A model generated the notes under the pieces. It had not been told where the DNA came from. It saw nothing but the letters and a program-made list of their open reading frames with translations, and did no database searches. From an uncultured Faecalibacterium sp. (GTDB lineage: Bacteria > Bacillota > Clostridia > Oscillospirales > Ruminococcaceae), in the NCBI GenBank assembly GCA_934533135.1, contig CAKTBG010000022.1, positions 1 through 46,323 of the forward strand: 46,323 nt of DNA, written 5' to 3'. Of this stretch, positions 25,332 through 34,276 are shown in pieces. The position numbers and the translations under genes were made by a program. Numbering within the stretch: the first letter of the stretch is position 1; every line of letters begins with the position of its first letter.

Positions 25332-25397
25332 CCGGGCCTTGCGGTCTGGATTCACAGCATCGAACGAGTGAATCTAGGCCGCGGGGTCCGGCTTTTT
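25332..25397 (+). terminator. Large two-part hairpin terminator of the apbE unit
   Basis: CCGGGCC (25332-25338) pairs with GGTCCGG (25385-25391), and inside it GGTCTGGATTCAC (25343-25355) pairs with GTGAATCTAGGCC (25368-25380) over 13 bp including two G-U. A T-run (CTTTTTG) follows. Half of the inner arm belongs to the 18-nt repeat also found at 8447-8464. Confidence 0.72.
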
Positions 25398-25441
25398 GTC
25401 TTATGAGCAACTTTGTTCAATCCGATTGGACTGAACCGGGA

Positions 25442-25493
25442 TGCCAAGGGCTCCCCCTTTGGGGGAGCTGTCACCGAAGGTGACTGAGAGGGC
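25442..25493. repeat. Interspersed repeat between convergent units
   Basis: ATGCCAAGGGCTCCCCCTTT to ACCGAAGGTGACTGAGAGGG; two hairpins. It lies just before the terminator of the dpp-like operon. Confidence 0.83.
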
Positions 25494-25496
25494 AAC

Positions 25497-25524
25497 GCAA
25501 AAAGCCGGGATTGCTCCCGGCTTT
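25497..25524 (-). terminator. Terminator of the dpp-like operon
   Basis: Minus strand: AAAGCCGGG-AGCAAT-CCCGGCTTT followed by TTGCG. Perfect 9-bp stem, 54 nt after the stop of the last ABC gene. The palindrome could also work on the plus strand. Confidence 0.82.
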
Positions 25525-25578
25525 CTGCTTCTTGGAATGGAGAAGAAGAATATTGGTAAATGAAGGTTTGGCGGTGAT

Positions 25579-26526
25579 TTACAGCTCGTGGATGCGGCAG
25601 CAGGTCACGAAATGTCCCTTCGAGACCTCTTCCTGCTTCTGCGGCTGGCGGCACGCTTCGGTGGCGAAGGGGCAGCGGGCTGCAAACCGGCAGCCGGGCT
25701 TGGGATTGATGGGCGAGGTGATCTCGCCCTTCAGCACTTCGCGCTTGGTCGGGTGGTGGATGTCCACCGACGGGATGGCCGAAAGCAGAGCCTTGGTGTA
25801 GGGGTGCATCGGGTTTTTGAACAGCTCCTTGGAGGGGCACTTTTCCACGACCTGCCCCAGATACATGACGCAGATATCGTCCGAAATGTGGCGCACGACC
25901 GACATATCGTGGGTAACGAACATATAGGTCAGGCCGCGGTCCTGCTGCAGCTTCTTCAGCAGGTTCAGAACCTGTGCCTGAATGGAAACGTCCAGTGCGG
26001 AGACCGGCTCGTCGCAGACGATGAAATCCGGATTCAGAGCCAGCGCACGGGCAATGCCGACACGCTGCCGGCGGCCGCCGTCCAGCTCATGGGGATAGGC
26101 ACGGCGGAGACGCTCGTCGATGCCGACCAGCTCCATCAGTTCCTCGGCCTTCTCCTCGATCTCCTGCTTCTTGTAGCGGCCGGAGACCTGCAGCGGCTCA
26201 CAGATGGTGCTGCGGATGTCTTTGCGGGGATCCAGCGACGAATACGGGTCTTGGAAGATGATCTGCATCTTCTCGCGGGCCTCGCGCAGAGCTTTGCCCT
26301 TGAGGTTGGTCACGTTCTCTCCGTTCAGCAGGACGGTGCCCGCGGTCGCCTCGTGCAGGTGGATGATGGTGCGGCCCAGCGTGGATTTGCCGCAGCCGGA
26401 CTCGCCGACAACGCCCAGCGTCTTTCCTTTTTCAATGGTAAACGTCACGTCGTCCACCGCGTGGAGCAAGCCGTGCGGGGTGGGGAAATATTTTTTTAGG
26501 TTCTGTACTTCAATAACCGGTACCAT
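25579..26526 (-). CDS. Peptide ABC transporter ATP-binding protein (DppF/OppF type)
   Basis: One of two ATPase subunits energising a peptide/nickel-type ABC importer. The 315-residue protein has Walker A GESGCGKSTLGRTI, Q-loop IFQDPYSSLDP, a signature of the form LDGGRRQRVGIARAL (in place of LSGGQ), Walker B FIVCDEPVSALDVSIQAQ and H-loop VTHDMSVVRHI. The C-terminal oligopeptide-type extension contains PGCRFAARCPFATEAC, the Cys-rich motif typical of this subgroup. It is last in the five-gene operon, 3 nt after the DppD-type gene, followed by a terminator. Confidence 0.92.
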   Translation of the reverse strand: MVPVIEVQNLKKYFPTPHGLLHAVDDVTFTIEKGKTLGVVGESGCGKSTLGRTIIHLHEATAGTVLLNGENVTNLKGKALREAREKMQIIFQDPYSSLDPRKDIRSTICEPLQVSGRYKKQEIEEKAEELMELVGIDERLRRAYPHELDGGRRQRVGIARALALNPDFIVCDEPVSALDVSIQAQVLNLLKKLQQDRGLTYMFVTHDMSVVRHISDDICVMYLGQVVEKCPSKELFKNPMHPYTKALLSAIPSVDIHHPTKREVLKGEITSPINPKPGCRFAARCPFATEACRQPQKQEEVSKGHFVTCCRIHEL

Positions 26527-26529
26527 AGC

Positions 26530-27519
26530 TTAACCCTCCTGCTTTGCGATTTCGGCCATGCGGCAGCAGCGGCAGGCGTGGCCGTCGGCCGTTTGCTGCA
26601 TCGGGATCGCACTCTTGCGGCAGGCGTCGGTGGCATACTTGCAGCGGGGTGCAAATGCACAGCCCTGCGGCAGGTTGGTGGGATCCGGCGGCAGACCGTC
26701 GATGGGGTGCAGCCACTCCTCGTCCTCGTTCATATCCGGGATGGCACCGAACAGGCCAATGGTATACGGATGGGTCGGATGGTCAAAGATCTGCTCCTTG
26801 GTGCCGTACTCGACGATGTTTCCGGCGTAGATGATGGCCACTTCGTCGCAGACCTGCGCCACAACGCCCAGATCGTGGGTGATCAGCAGCATCGAGGTGT
26901 TGTACTTCTTGCGCAGGTCGGCGATTAGATCCAGCACCTGTGCCTGAATGGTCACATCCAGTGCGGTGGTGGGCTCGTCCGCCAGCAACAGGTCGGGATT
27001 GCAGGCCAGCGCAATGGCAATGACCACGCGCTGCTTCATGCCGCCGGAGAACTGGTGGGGATACTCCGAGTAACGCTCGGCCGGGATGCCGACGGTCTCC
27101 AGCATCTCCTTCGCACGCTCTTCGGGGTTCACATGGTTGTCGTTGTGCAGGCGGACGACCTCGGCGATCTGGTCGCCGACCTTCTGGACCGGGTTCAGAG
27201 CCGTCATGGGATCCTGGAAGATCATCGAGATCTTGTTGCCGCGGATCTTGCGCATTTCGTTCTCGTGCAGGGTCAGCAGCTCCTGACCGTCCAGATGGAT
27301 CTCGCCACCGGTGACTTTGCAACCCACGTCCGGCAGGATGCGGAGGATGGATTTGGCAATGGTGGTCTTGCCCGCACCGGTCTCGCCCACCAGACCCAGC
27401 GTTTTGCCGTGATCCAGATGGAGGGAGACACCGTTGACGGCGTGGACGGTCTGGCCGTCCGACTGGTACTCCACCACAAGATCCTTGACTTCGAGGAACT
27501 TGTTCGATTTTTCACTCAT
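26530..27519 (-). CDS. Peptide ABC transporter ATP-binding protein (DppD/OppD type)
   Basis: This is the partner ATPase of the DppF-type subunit. The 329-residue protein has Walker [34 protein letters not shown], signature [15 protein letters not shown], Walker [19 protein letters not shown] and [13 protein letters not shown]. The C-terminal Cys motif is [16 protein letters not shown], with further CRCC near the end; these cysteines are the positions reported to bind an Fe-S cluster in related transporters. AGGAGG precedes the ATG, which lies 15 nt after the permease gene. Confidence 0.93.
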   Translation of the reverse strand: MSEKSNKFLEVKDLVVEYQSDGQTVHAVNGVSLHLDHGKTLGLVGETGAGKTTIAKSILRILPDVGCKVTGGEIHLDGQELLTLHENEMRKIRGNKISMIFQDPMTALNPVQKVGDQIAEVVRLHNDNHVNPEERAKEMLETVGIPAERYSEYPHQFSGGMKQRVVIAIALACNPDLLLADEPTTALDVTIQAQVLDLIADLRKKYNTSMLLITHDLGVVAQVCDEVAIIYAGNIVEYGTKEQIFDHPTHPYTIGLFGAIPDMNEDEEWLHPIDGLPPDPTNLPQGCAFAPRCKYATDACRKSAIPMQQTADGHACRCCRMAEIAKQEG

Positions 27520-27534
27520 ATTCCGTTCCTCCTT

Positions 27535-28428
27535 TTAGTTCTTCAGCTTCGGATCCAGCGCGTCGCGCAGACCGTCGCCCATCAGGTTCAGAGCCAGAAC
27601 GGTAACGGCAATGGCGAGGCCGGGGAACACGACCAGATGAGGAGCCTGACGCATGAACTGGCGGGAAGCCGACAGCATGGCACCCCACTCAGGGATGGGA
27701 GGCTGTACGCCCAGACCGATGAAGCTCAGACCTGCGGCCAGCGTGATGGTCTGGCCAACGCCCATGGTTGCCTGCACGATGATGGGAGACAGACAATTGG
27801 GAATCAGGTGATGGAAAATAATGCGGAAGGTCGAGCAGTTGATGGAAGTCGCTGCCTCGATATACTCGTTGGTGCGCTCTTTCAGCATCTGGGCGCGAAG
27901 CATACGAGCCATACCAGGAATGGAACCAAAGGACATTGCAATGATGGTGTTCAGATAACCGGGTCCCAGAACAGCGGAAATAACGATCATCATCAGCATA
28001 CCGGGGATAGCCTGAATAACGTCCAGCAGACGCATGATGAGGTTATCGACCTGACCACCGAAGTAGCCGGCCACTGCGCCGATCGCACAGCCGATTACAA
28101 CAGAAAACAGCACTGCCAGAATACCGATTGAGATGGAGTAACGTGCACCGTACAGCACACGGCTGAAGATATCACGACCCATATCGTCGCAGCCAAAGAA
28201 ATGCGTGGCCGACGGGGTTGCAAAGCAGGCCGTCATGTCCATCTTGGTATAGGAGTATGGGCTGATGTGGGGAGCGAGGATCGCAAGAACGATTTCAACG
28301 ATGAAGATTGCCAAGCCAATCATGGCCAGCTTGTTCTTGCTCATCTGCTTCATCACGCGGACAAACTCACTGTTTTTCTTCGCTTTCGCTTTTACAGAAG
28401 CCTGCGCCGTTGCCGTTGCATTAGCCAT
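27535..28428 (-). CDS. Peptide ABC transporter permease (DppC/OppC type)
   Basis: This inner-membrane subunit has 297 residues, an N-terminal Ala/Lys-rich cytoplasmic tail, one membrane helix (MIGLAIFIVEIVLAILAPHI), then HFFGCDDMGRDIFSRVLYGAR and five further helices. The ABC-permease EAA loop includes EAATSINCSTFRIIFHHLIP. The true ATG is at 28428, preceded by AAGGAGG at 6 nt, and overlaps the DppB-type gene by 8 nt. The frame is open far upstream inside that gene, but this is a shadow. Confidence 0.93.
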   Translation of the reverse strand: MANATATAQASVKAKAKKNSEFVRVMKQMSKNKLAMIGLAIFIVEIVLAILAPHISPYSYTKMDMTACFATPSATHFFGCDDMGRDIFSRVLYGARYSISIGILAVLFSVVIGCAIGAVAGYFGGQVDNLIMRLLDVIQAIPGMLMMIVISAVLGPGYLNTIIAMSFGSIPGMARMLRAQMLKERTNEYIEAATSINCSTFRIIFHHLIPNCLSPIIVQATMGVGQTITLAAGLSFIGLGVQPPIPEWGAMLSASRQFMRQAPHLVVFPGLAIAVTVLALNLMGDGLRDALDPKLKN

Positions 28429-29401
28429 TTGCTGCCGCCTCCTTCTGCTTCTTGAGTGCCTTCTTCTTACTGGCATACTGAGCCTTGATGCGCGGATCGA
28501 CTGCTGCGTAGAGCAGGTCAACAGCCAGCATACAGAGCGAGAAGGTGATGGCGAGGAAGATGGTGCCGCCCTGCACGATGGGGTAATCACGGTTATTGAC
28601 AGCACCAATGATGTAAGTACCCATGCCGGGGATCGCAAAGACGGTCTCAATGATCATCATACCGCCCAGCAAACGGCCAAAGGTGGAACCTGCCATGGTG
28701 ATGATGGGGATCAGCGCATTTTTCAGAGCGTGCTTGGTGACAACATCGCGCTCAGGCACGCCCTTGGAGCGTGCGGTGGTGATGTAATCCGACCGGATGA
28801 CGTCCAGCATCGAGGAACGGGTCTGACGGGCGCAGGTTGCCAGCGAGCCCATGCAGGCTGCCAGCGCGGGCAGGATGTACGACTTGATGCCCGCATCAAT
28901 GCCCATGGCCGGCAACCAGCCCAGATTGACCGAGAACACGATGATGAGCATCAGAGCCAGCCAGAAGTTCGGGATTGCAACACCCAGCAGAGCCAAAACC
29001 ATGGACACGGAGTCCTGCCACCGGTTCTGATGGGTCGCTGCCACGATACCCAGCGGAATACCCAGTGCAAACGAGATGAACATGGTACAAAGGGTCAGCA
29101 TCAGAGTGCGGGGCAGACGTTCCATGATGGTCGGGATGATTGCAACACTGGTGATCCACGAATTGCCCAGATCATGCTGGATAAAGACCTGATACATATA
29201 ATTGCCCAGCCGGACGATGTAGGGATCGTTCAGCCCCAGCTCTTCGGTTTTTGCGGCCAGATCTTCTGCCGTTGCAGTAGTACCCAGAATGATCTCGGCG
29301 GGGTTGCCGGGGGTAAAGCACATCAGTGTGAAAACCAGCACCGTAACGCCCAGAACAATCGGGATCATCCACAGCAGACGTTTTATAGTGTATTTTGCCA
29401 T
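28421..29401 (-). CDS. Peptide ABC transporter permease (DppB/OppB type)
   Basis: This 326-residue inner-membrane subunit starts MAKYTIKRLLWMIPIVLGVT and has six membrane helices. DLGNSWITSVAIIPTIMERL and the EAA-loop-like DYITTARSKGVPERDVVTKH are characteristic. It lies 99 nt after the binding-protein gene; that gap has a strong stem-loop at 29431-29456, and an AGGA sequence follows closely before the ATG. Confidence 0.93.
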   Translation of the reverse strand: MAKYTIKRLLWMIPIVLGVTVLVFTLMCFTPGNPAEIILGTTATAEDLAAKTEELGLNDPYIVRLGNYMYQVFIQHDLGNSWITSVAIIPTIMERLPRTLMLTLCTMFISFALGIPLGIVAATHQNRWQDSVSMVLALLGVAIPNFWLALMLIIVFSVNLGWLPAMGIDAGIKSYILPALAACMGSLATCARQTRSSMLDVIRSDYITTARSKGVPERDVVTKHALKNALIPIITMAGSTFGRLLGGMMIIETVFAIPGMGTYIIGAVNNRDYPIVQGGTIFLAITFSLCMLAVDLLYAAVDPRIKAQYASKKKALKKQKEAAANG

Positions 29402-29430
29402 AGCGTATCCTCCATAAGCCCTACTAAGAG

Positions 29431-29456
29431 GGGGAGACCTCCTTTGAGGTCTCCCC
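29431..29456 (-). other. Intercistronic stem-loop between binding-protein and permease genes
   Basis: Perfect 11-bp stem GGGGAGACCTC/GAGGTCTCCCC with a 4-nt loop and no T-run. Such structures after solute-binding-protein genes commonly protect the upstream mRNA 3' end, giving more binding protein than permease; that role is inferred here. Confidence 0.7.
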
Positions 29457-29500
29457 AGAAGCAGGTTTGACTTTTATCGACCGGCCGCTGCCGGAAGGGA

Positions 29501-31120
29501 TCAATAGTTGGAGTAGGTGCTTGCAGCGGGTGCAATGTAGCCGAAGCCGCCGTGGACAACATTCTCTACACCGATGTCATTGCGCCAGATACAGAAGTTG
29601 TACGGATCCAGCAGGCCGTAAGCAATGGCATTGTCCTTCAGATAGTAATGAACCTTGTCAATGTTCTCCTCAGTCCAGCCTTCCGGAGTCCAGCACTGAT
29701 ACAGCAGGTCGCCCAGCTCGTAATCGTGACGGCTGGTCGCATCGCCGGTGGAGTAAGCCTTCGGATCATAGCGGATGGACCATGCGTCAGGCAGATAGGT
29801 GCCGCCGATGGTGTTGATGAACATATCGTACTTGGTGCCGTCCAGACGGACAGAAGTGATATATGCCATATCGCCGCTCAGCAGTTCGCAGTTGATGCCG
29901 GCTTCCATAAGGTAGCTCTGGAGCATCTGAGCCAGACGCTGCGTGAAAGTGTTGGAGCTGCACAGCAGCTTCAGGCTCTGGCCTGCATAGCTGGACTCCG
30001 CAAGCTTTTCCTTTGCTTTGTCCACGCTGTAATCATAGTAATCCTCATCGCGCCACTTCTCATTAAAACCAATGTGCAGCGGAGAGTGTGCGTCCCACAT
30101 ATGAGTGCCGTAGCCAGAGCACAGGCCGGTCAGCAATCCATCCTGATCAATGGAGTAGCAGATTGCCTGACGCAGAGCCACATCATTTGCGCAGGGAGAA
30201 TTGTCGGCACCGGAGAAAAACAGCGTCCAACCCTGCGGGCCTTCGGTCATATCCACGGTGTAGCCGTCACGGTCAACAAACTGTGCACCGGTAGAGAGAT
30301 CCATGTTGATGACCAGGTCAACGGTACCAGTCTCCAGTGCAATGCCCATCTGAGAAGCTTCGGTGATGGTGACATAGTTGATCTTGTCCACATTGGCCTG
30401 TGCAACTTCCGGCATTGCGGAAACATCCTGCCAGTAGTCGTCGCGCTTTTCCAGAGACAGGGTGGAGCTTGCGGTGAACTCGGTGACCTTGTACGGAGAC
30501 GTGGTCACACAAGATGTACCAAACTCGTCACTGCTGGCCTCAAATGCAGCCTTTGTGACAATGTAGGTATCCTGCAGAATGGTCTCGATTGCACCGACGA
30601 TATTGGAGGTCAACTTGATCTCAACAGTAGTATCGTCGATCTTGCTGATAGAGTCCACCTTGGTCCAGATGGGCTTCAGCGCGCGGCTCTTGCTCTCTTC
30701 GATGAACCAGACCACATCCTCTGCGGTGTAGGGGTTGCCAGCAGAATCCTTGACACCCTCATGAATGGTAATCGTATAAGTAAAGCCGTTGTCTTCGGTG
30801 CTCCACTCTTTCGCAACCCACGGTTCCAGCTCGTGGTCGGAATTCAGGATTGCCAGTGCCTCAAAGATCTGCTTCAGGTAAGATGCGTCACGGCCAGTGT
30901 TCGCACGGAACGGAGTCAGCGAGTCGATTGCCGTGCCATAAGCAATGGTCAGAATGCCGTCACCTTGTGCGGCCGGAGCCGCCGAAGCAGCGGAACCTGC
31001 ACCGCTGGAAGCGGCGGTAGAGCCGGAGTTGTTGGAAGAGCCGCCGCAGGCAGCCAGAGTGCCAGCTGCTGCAACCACGCCCATAGCCTTCAGGAAACTG
31101 CGACGATTGATCTTTTTCAC
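29501..31120 (-). CDS. Peptide ABC transporter substrate-binding lipoprotein (SBP family 5)
   Basis: This is the extracellular binding protein of the five-gene importer. I place the start at the GTG at 31120, because AAGGAGG lies 8 nt before it; the frame is open to 31168. The signal peptide then reads KKINRRSFLKAMGVVAAAG with lipobox TLAACGG. The NRRSFLK segment resembles a twin-arginine motif. A Ser/Ala/Gly linker follows, then the family-5 fold with YGTAIDSLTPF and PYTAEDVVWFIEESKSRAL. The length (539 residues) is usual. The ligand cannot be read from sequence; dipeptides, oligopeptides or other small molecules are all possible. Confidence 0.92.
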   Translation of the reverse strand: MKKINRRSFLKAMGVVAAAGTLAACGGSSNNSGSTAASSGAGSAASAAPAAQGDGILTIAYGTAIDSLTPFRANTGRDASYLKQIFEALAILNSDHELEPWVAKEWSTEDNGFTYTITIHEGVKDSAGNPYTAEDVVWFIEESKSRALKPIWTKVDSISKIDDTTVEIKLTSNIVGAIETILQDTYIVTKAAFEASSDEFGTSCVTTSPYKVTEFTASSTLSLEKRDDYWQDVSAMPEVAQANVDKINYVTITEASQMGIALETGTVDLVINMDLSTGAQFVDRDGYTVDMTEGPQGWTLFFSGADNSPCANDVALRQAICYSIDQDGLLTGLCSGYGTHMWDAHSPLHIGFNEKWRDEDYYDYSVDKAKEKLAESSYAGQSLKLLCSSNTFTQRLAQMLQSYLMEAGINCELLSGDMAYITSVRLDGTKYDMFINTIGGTYLPDAWSIRYDPKAYSTGDATSRHDYELGDLLYQCWTPEGWTEENIDKVHYYLKDNAIAYGLLDPYNFCIWRNDIGVENVVHGGFGYIAPAASTYSNY

Positions 31121-31213
31121 GATAGTGTCCTCCTTCATTGTTGCGATCTCATTCTTTTGCTTTCTCATACACGCATAAACGCCCGACGCGCATCTCCATT
31201 CACGGGTGGATCC

Positions 31214-31235
31214 AGCCCGCTTCTCCCGGCGGGCT
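31214..31235 (-). other. Stem-loop in the 5' UTR of the binding-protein gene
   Basis: AGCCCGC/GCGGGCT, 7-bp perfect stem with an 8-nt loop, between promoter and start codon on the minus strand. No T-run follows. It may stabilise the 5' end of the mRNA. Confidence 0.5.
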
Positions 31236-31269
31236 GCCGCATCGTTCGTTTATTTATTGAATTAATTAT

Positions 31270-31297
31270 AATATACCAAAAATCCGCCTTTTTTCAA
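31270..31297 (-). promoter_or_regulatory. Promoter of the dpp-like operon
   Basis: Minus strand TTGAAA (31292-31297), 16 nt, TATATT (31270-31275) preceded by TGG, an extended -10. The 5' UTR is about 140 nt. Between this promoter and the divergent one at 31673 lie about 370 AT-rich bases in which I see no gene. Confidence 0.65.
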
Positions 31298-31672
31298 GAG
31301 GGAATGTTGCACAAGAACCACCCCTATTTTTTGCCGCTTTGAACAAACGCTGTATTTTTCAGCTGTCTTTCTTCCAAGCGTTGCCAAATCCGGAAGACTT
31401 TTCCCATACTTTGACGATCTGTAACCTTTTGTTTCTATTTCAGGTCTTATCCCAGTTTTTGTCCTTTCTTGGATACAATATCCCATGCAAACGTTTGACT
31501 TTGTCATCAATTTTCCAGATTCGGCAGATCCGCCCTATTTCGCCTTTAAAATATATTACATTATAAGGCTCCTGTTTTCAACCTTTTGGGGGTGGAGCCC
31601 CTGCAAAACAGCAAAAGCCGCCCTATTATTTTATTCATTTTAACAAAAGCCAAACTTTTCACCCAAAACCCC

Positions 31673-31701
31673 TTGACAATGCCTAAATAGTTTGTTATTT
31701 T
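31673..31701 (+). promoter_or_regulatory. Promoter of the sugar module (GH3 gene onwards)
   Basis: TTGACA (31673-31678), 17 nt, TATTTT (31696-31701); consensus -35. Transcription would begin about 75 nt before the GH3 start codon. No clear operator was found. Confidence 0.75.
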
Positions 31702-31783
31702 ATTTAATAAATAGAAGCTATGAAAACCGGCCGCACAAGCCGATCTTCACACCGGCAATGAAACAAGCAGAAAGAGGAAAGCA

Positions 31784-34231
31784 ATGGAAGTTTACAAGGA
31801 TCGCAGCCGTCCGGTCGCTGAGCGGGTCGAGGATCTGCTCAGCCGGATGACACTGGAAGAAAAAGCCGCTCAGCTCTGCGGCGACCTGCCTGCCTCGGTG
31901 CTGACCGAGGGCAAGGTGGACGAGAAGAAACTGGCCGAAAAGTTCCCCGACGGGCACGGCCGGATCACCCAGTACTCCATGGTCGGCATCGTGGATCCGG
32001 TGCAGATCGCACAGATCTCCAACGACCTGCAGCATTACTTCGTCGAGCACACCCGCCTCGGCATCCCGGTGGCCCTCCAGACCGAAAACCTCTGCGGCTA
32101 TCCCGCGGCAGGCGGCACCCTCTTCCCCGCCCAGATCAACGTCGGCTCCACTTGGGAGCCGGAGCTGGCCGAAGAAATGGCCGCCGTCATCGGGCAGGAA
32201 AGCCGGGCCGTGGGCATCAACAGTGCCATGAGCCCCGTCATCGACGTTTCCCGCGACCCCCGCTGGGGCCGCACCTACGAGACCTACGGCGAGGATCCCT
32301 ACCTCATCAGTCAGATGGGCATCCATTACATCAAGGGGATGCAGGGCGCGGACAAAGAGGGCGTCGCCTGCATCGCCAAGCATTTCCTCGGTTACGCCGA
32401 AAGTCAGGGAGGCCTGAACTGTGCCGTCTCCCGCATCAACGACCGGGAGCTGTACGAGACCTTCGCCACCCCCTTTGAAGCCGCCGCCAACGAAGCCGAC
32501 GTCTCGGGCATGATGACCAACTACGGCGAGATCGACGGCCAGTGCGTCGGTGCCAACAAAAAGATCGCCCGCACCCTGCTGCGCGACACCATGAAGTTCC
32601 GCGGGATGCTGACCAGCGACGGTGCCGGCATCATGAAGATGTACAACTACTTCCACATTGCTCCTACTTATAAAGAAGCGGGTCTGCTGGCCAAGAAGGG
32701 CGGCCTCGACACCGAGATCCCCGTCGGCAACGCCTACCGCCAGCTGCCCGATTACGTCCGGAGCGGCGAATTGGAGGAAGCCCTTCTGGACGAATCCGTC
32801 CGCCGCATCCTGACCATCAAGTTTGAGTACGGGCTGTTCGAGCATCCCTATGTGGATGTGGACAAGGTCCGCGCCGCCATGACCAACCCGAAAAAGGCCG
32901 CCCTGAGCCAGAAGATCGCCGAGAAGTCGATCATCCTGCTCCAGAACGACGGCACCCTGCCCCTGAAAAAGGGCACCAAGCTGGCCGTCATCGGCCCCCA
33001 CGCCGACAATCTGCGCTACCCCATCAGCGGCTACACCTACCCCGCTTACATCGAGATGATGAAGGCCGGCAGCGAGGACGACGGCTCGGTGACCTTCAAC
33101 GGCATCGCCGATGAAGCCGCCGCCGGCAAGAACAAGGCCTCGGGCGGCTACTCCAACATCTTTGCCGAGATGCTCAAGATGTTCAGTCCGGAAGATCAGG
33201 ACAAGCTGAACGACCTGCCGACCCTGCTGGCCTCTCTGGGCTGCCGGAGCCTCCGCGATGTGCTGAGCGGCCGGTTCGACGTGAACTACGCCGAGGGCTG
33301 CAAGATCATCGGCGAGGACACTTCCGGGTTCGATGCCGCCGTCGCCGCTGCCAGAGAGAGCGACGTGGTCGTGATGGCCATGGGCGGCAACTGCGGCTGG
33401 GTCAACGTCACCGGCGGCGAAGGCAAGGACCGCAGCCACCTGACCCTGCCGGGCGTTCAGCAGCAATTGCTGGAAGCTGTGGCCGCCACCGGCAAACCGG
33501 TGGTTCTGGTGCTCTACGGCCCGGGCATCTTTGCTGTGCCTTGGGCGAAGGAACACTGCGCCGCCATCGTGCAGGCCTTCATGCCCGGCGAAAAGGCCGG
33601 TGAAGTGGTCAGCGATGTGCTGGACGGCACCCTGAACCCGGGCGGCAAGCTGACCGTGACCATCCCGCACCACATCGGCCAGCTGCCGATGGTCTACAAC
33701 CACCGCACCGGCAGCGGCTGGTCCGGCGGTGCCGACGAGAACGCCAGCCTGATCTTCTCCGGCGGCTACGTCGATGACACCGACCGCCCGCTCTATCCCT
33801 TCGGCCACGGCCTGAGCTACACCACCTTCAAGGTGGACGGCATCGAAGCCGACAAGGAGCTGCCCACCGACGGCAGCATGAAGATCCGCTGCACCGTCAC
33901 CAACACGGGCAGCATGGCCGGTGACGAGACCGTGCAGCTCTACTACCACTTCTCGGGTGCTCACGTCATCCGCCCGAACCTGAGTCTGGCTGCGTTCCGG
34001 CGCGTCAGTCTTGCACCCGGCCAGAGCAAGACCGTGACCTTTGATCTCAAGGCCGCACAGCTGGGCTACTACAACGAGGATATGGCCTATGTCGTGGAGC
34101 CCGGCCCCGCCGAGCTGAAACTGGGCACCAGCAGTGCCGACATTCTCGCCACCCTGCCGGTGCAGCTGACCGGCAAACCCGTTGCTCTGATGGGCCGCCG
34201 CAGCTACACCTGCGCTGTGACCGTAGAATAA
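31784..34231 (+). CDS. Glycoside hydrolase family 3 protein, cytoplasmic
   Basis: This is a retaining beta-glycosidase relative of 815 residues without a signal peptide, so it acts on an imported glycoside. GH3 core: SPVIDVSRDPRWGRTYETYG, ACIAKHFLGYAESQGGLN with the conserved Lys-His, MMTNYGEIDG, and GMLTSDGAGI with the expected nucleophile Asp279. The second alpha/beta domain and a C-terminal fibronectin-III-like domain (YPFGHGLSYTTFKVDG; TNTGSMAGDETVQLYYHF) follow. Near residue 105 the usual beta-xylosidase/glucosidase motif E-x-LHG reads ENLCG, a change in the substrate pocket region. AGAGG precedes the ATG. It opens a gene run encoding glycolysis-like enzymes, so it probably releases their hexose substrate. 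Confidence 0.9.
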   Translation: MEVYKDRSRPVAERVEDLLSRMTLEEKAAQLCGDLPASVLTEGKVDEKKLAEKFPDGHGRITQYSMVGIVDPVQIAQISNDLQHYFVEHTRLGIPVALQTENLCGYPAAGGTLFPAQINVGSTWEPELAEEMAAVIGQESRAVGINSAMSPVIDVSRDPRWGRTYETYGEDPYLISQMGIHYIKGMQGADKEGVACIAKHFLGYAESQGGLNCAVSRINDRELYETFATPFEAAANEADVSGMMTNYGEIDGQCVGANKKIARTLLRDTMKFRGMLTSDGAGIMKMYNYFHIAPTYKEAGLLAKKGGLDTEIPVGNAYRQLPDYVRSGELEEALLDESVRRILTIKFEYGLFEHPYVDVDKVRAAMTNPKKAALSQKIAEKSIILLQNDGTLPLKKGTKLAVIGPHADNLRYPISGYTYPAYIEMMKAGSEDDGSVTFNGIADEAAAGKNKASGGYSNIFAEMLKMFSPEDQDKLNDLPTLLASLGCRSLRDVLSGRFDVNYAEGCKIIGEDTSGFDAAVAAARESDVVVMAMGGNCGWVNVTGGEGKDRSHLTLPGVQQQLLEAVAATGKPVVLVLYGPGIFAVPWAKEHCAAIVQAFMPGEKAGEVVSDVLDGTLNPGGKLTVTIPHHIGQLPMVYNHRTGSGWSGGADENASLIFSGGYVDDTDRPLYPFGHGLSYTTFKVDGIEADKELPTDGSMKIRCTVTNTGSMAGDETVQLYYHFSGAHVIRPNLSLAAFRRVSLAPGQSKTVTFDLKAAQLGYYNEDMAYVVEPGPAELKLGTSSADILATLPVQLTGKPVALMGRRSYTCAVTVE

Positions 34232-34276
34232 CCATCCACAAACCATATCCAACATTTCTGAGAGGGGAAAATCATT

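Noticed and set aside
28429..28650. 74-residue Arg/Ser-rich extension of the DppC-type permease
   Set aside because: It lies wholly inside the DppB-type gene in another frame; AAGGAGG supports the start at 28428.
31262..31510. 82-codon frame in the gap between the dpp-like operon and the GH3 gene
   Set aside because: It overlaps the dpp promoter, has no ribosome-binding site and low-complexity AT-rich codons.
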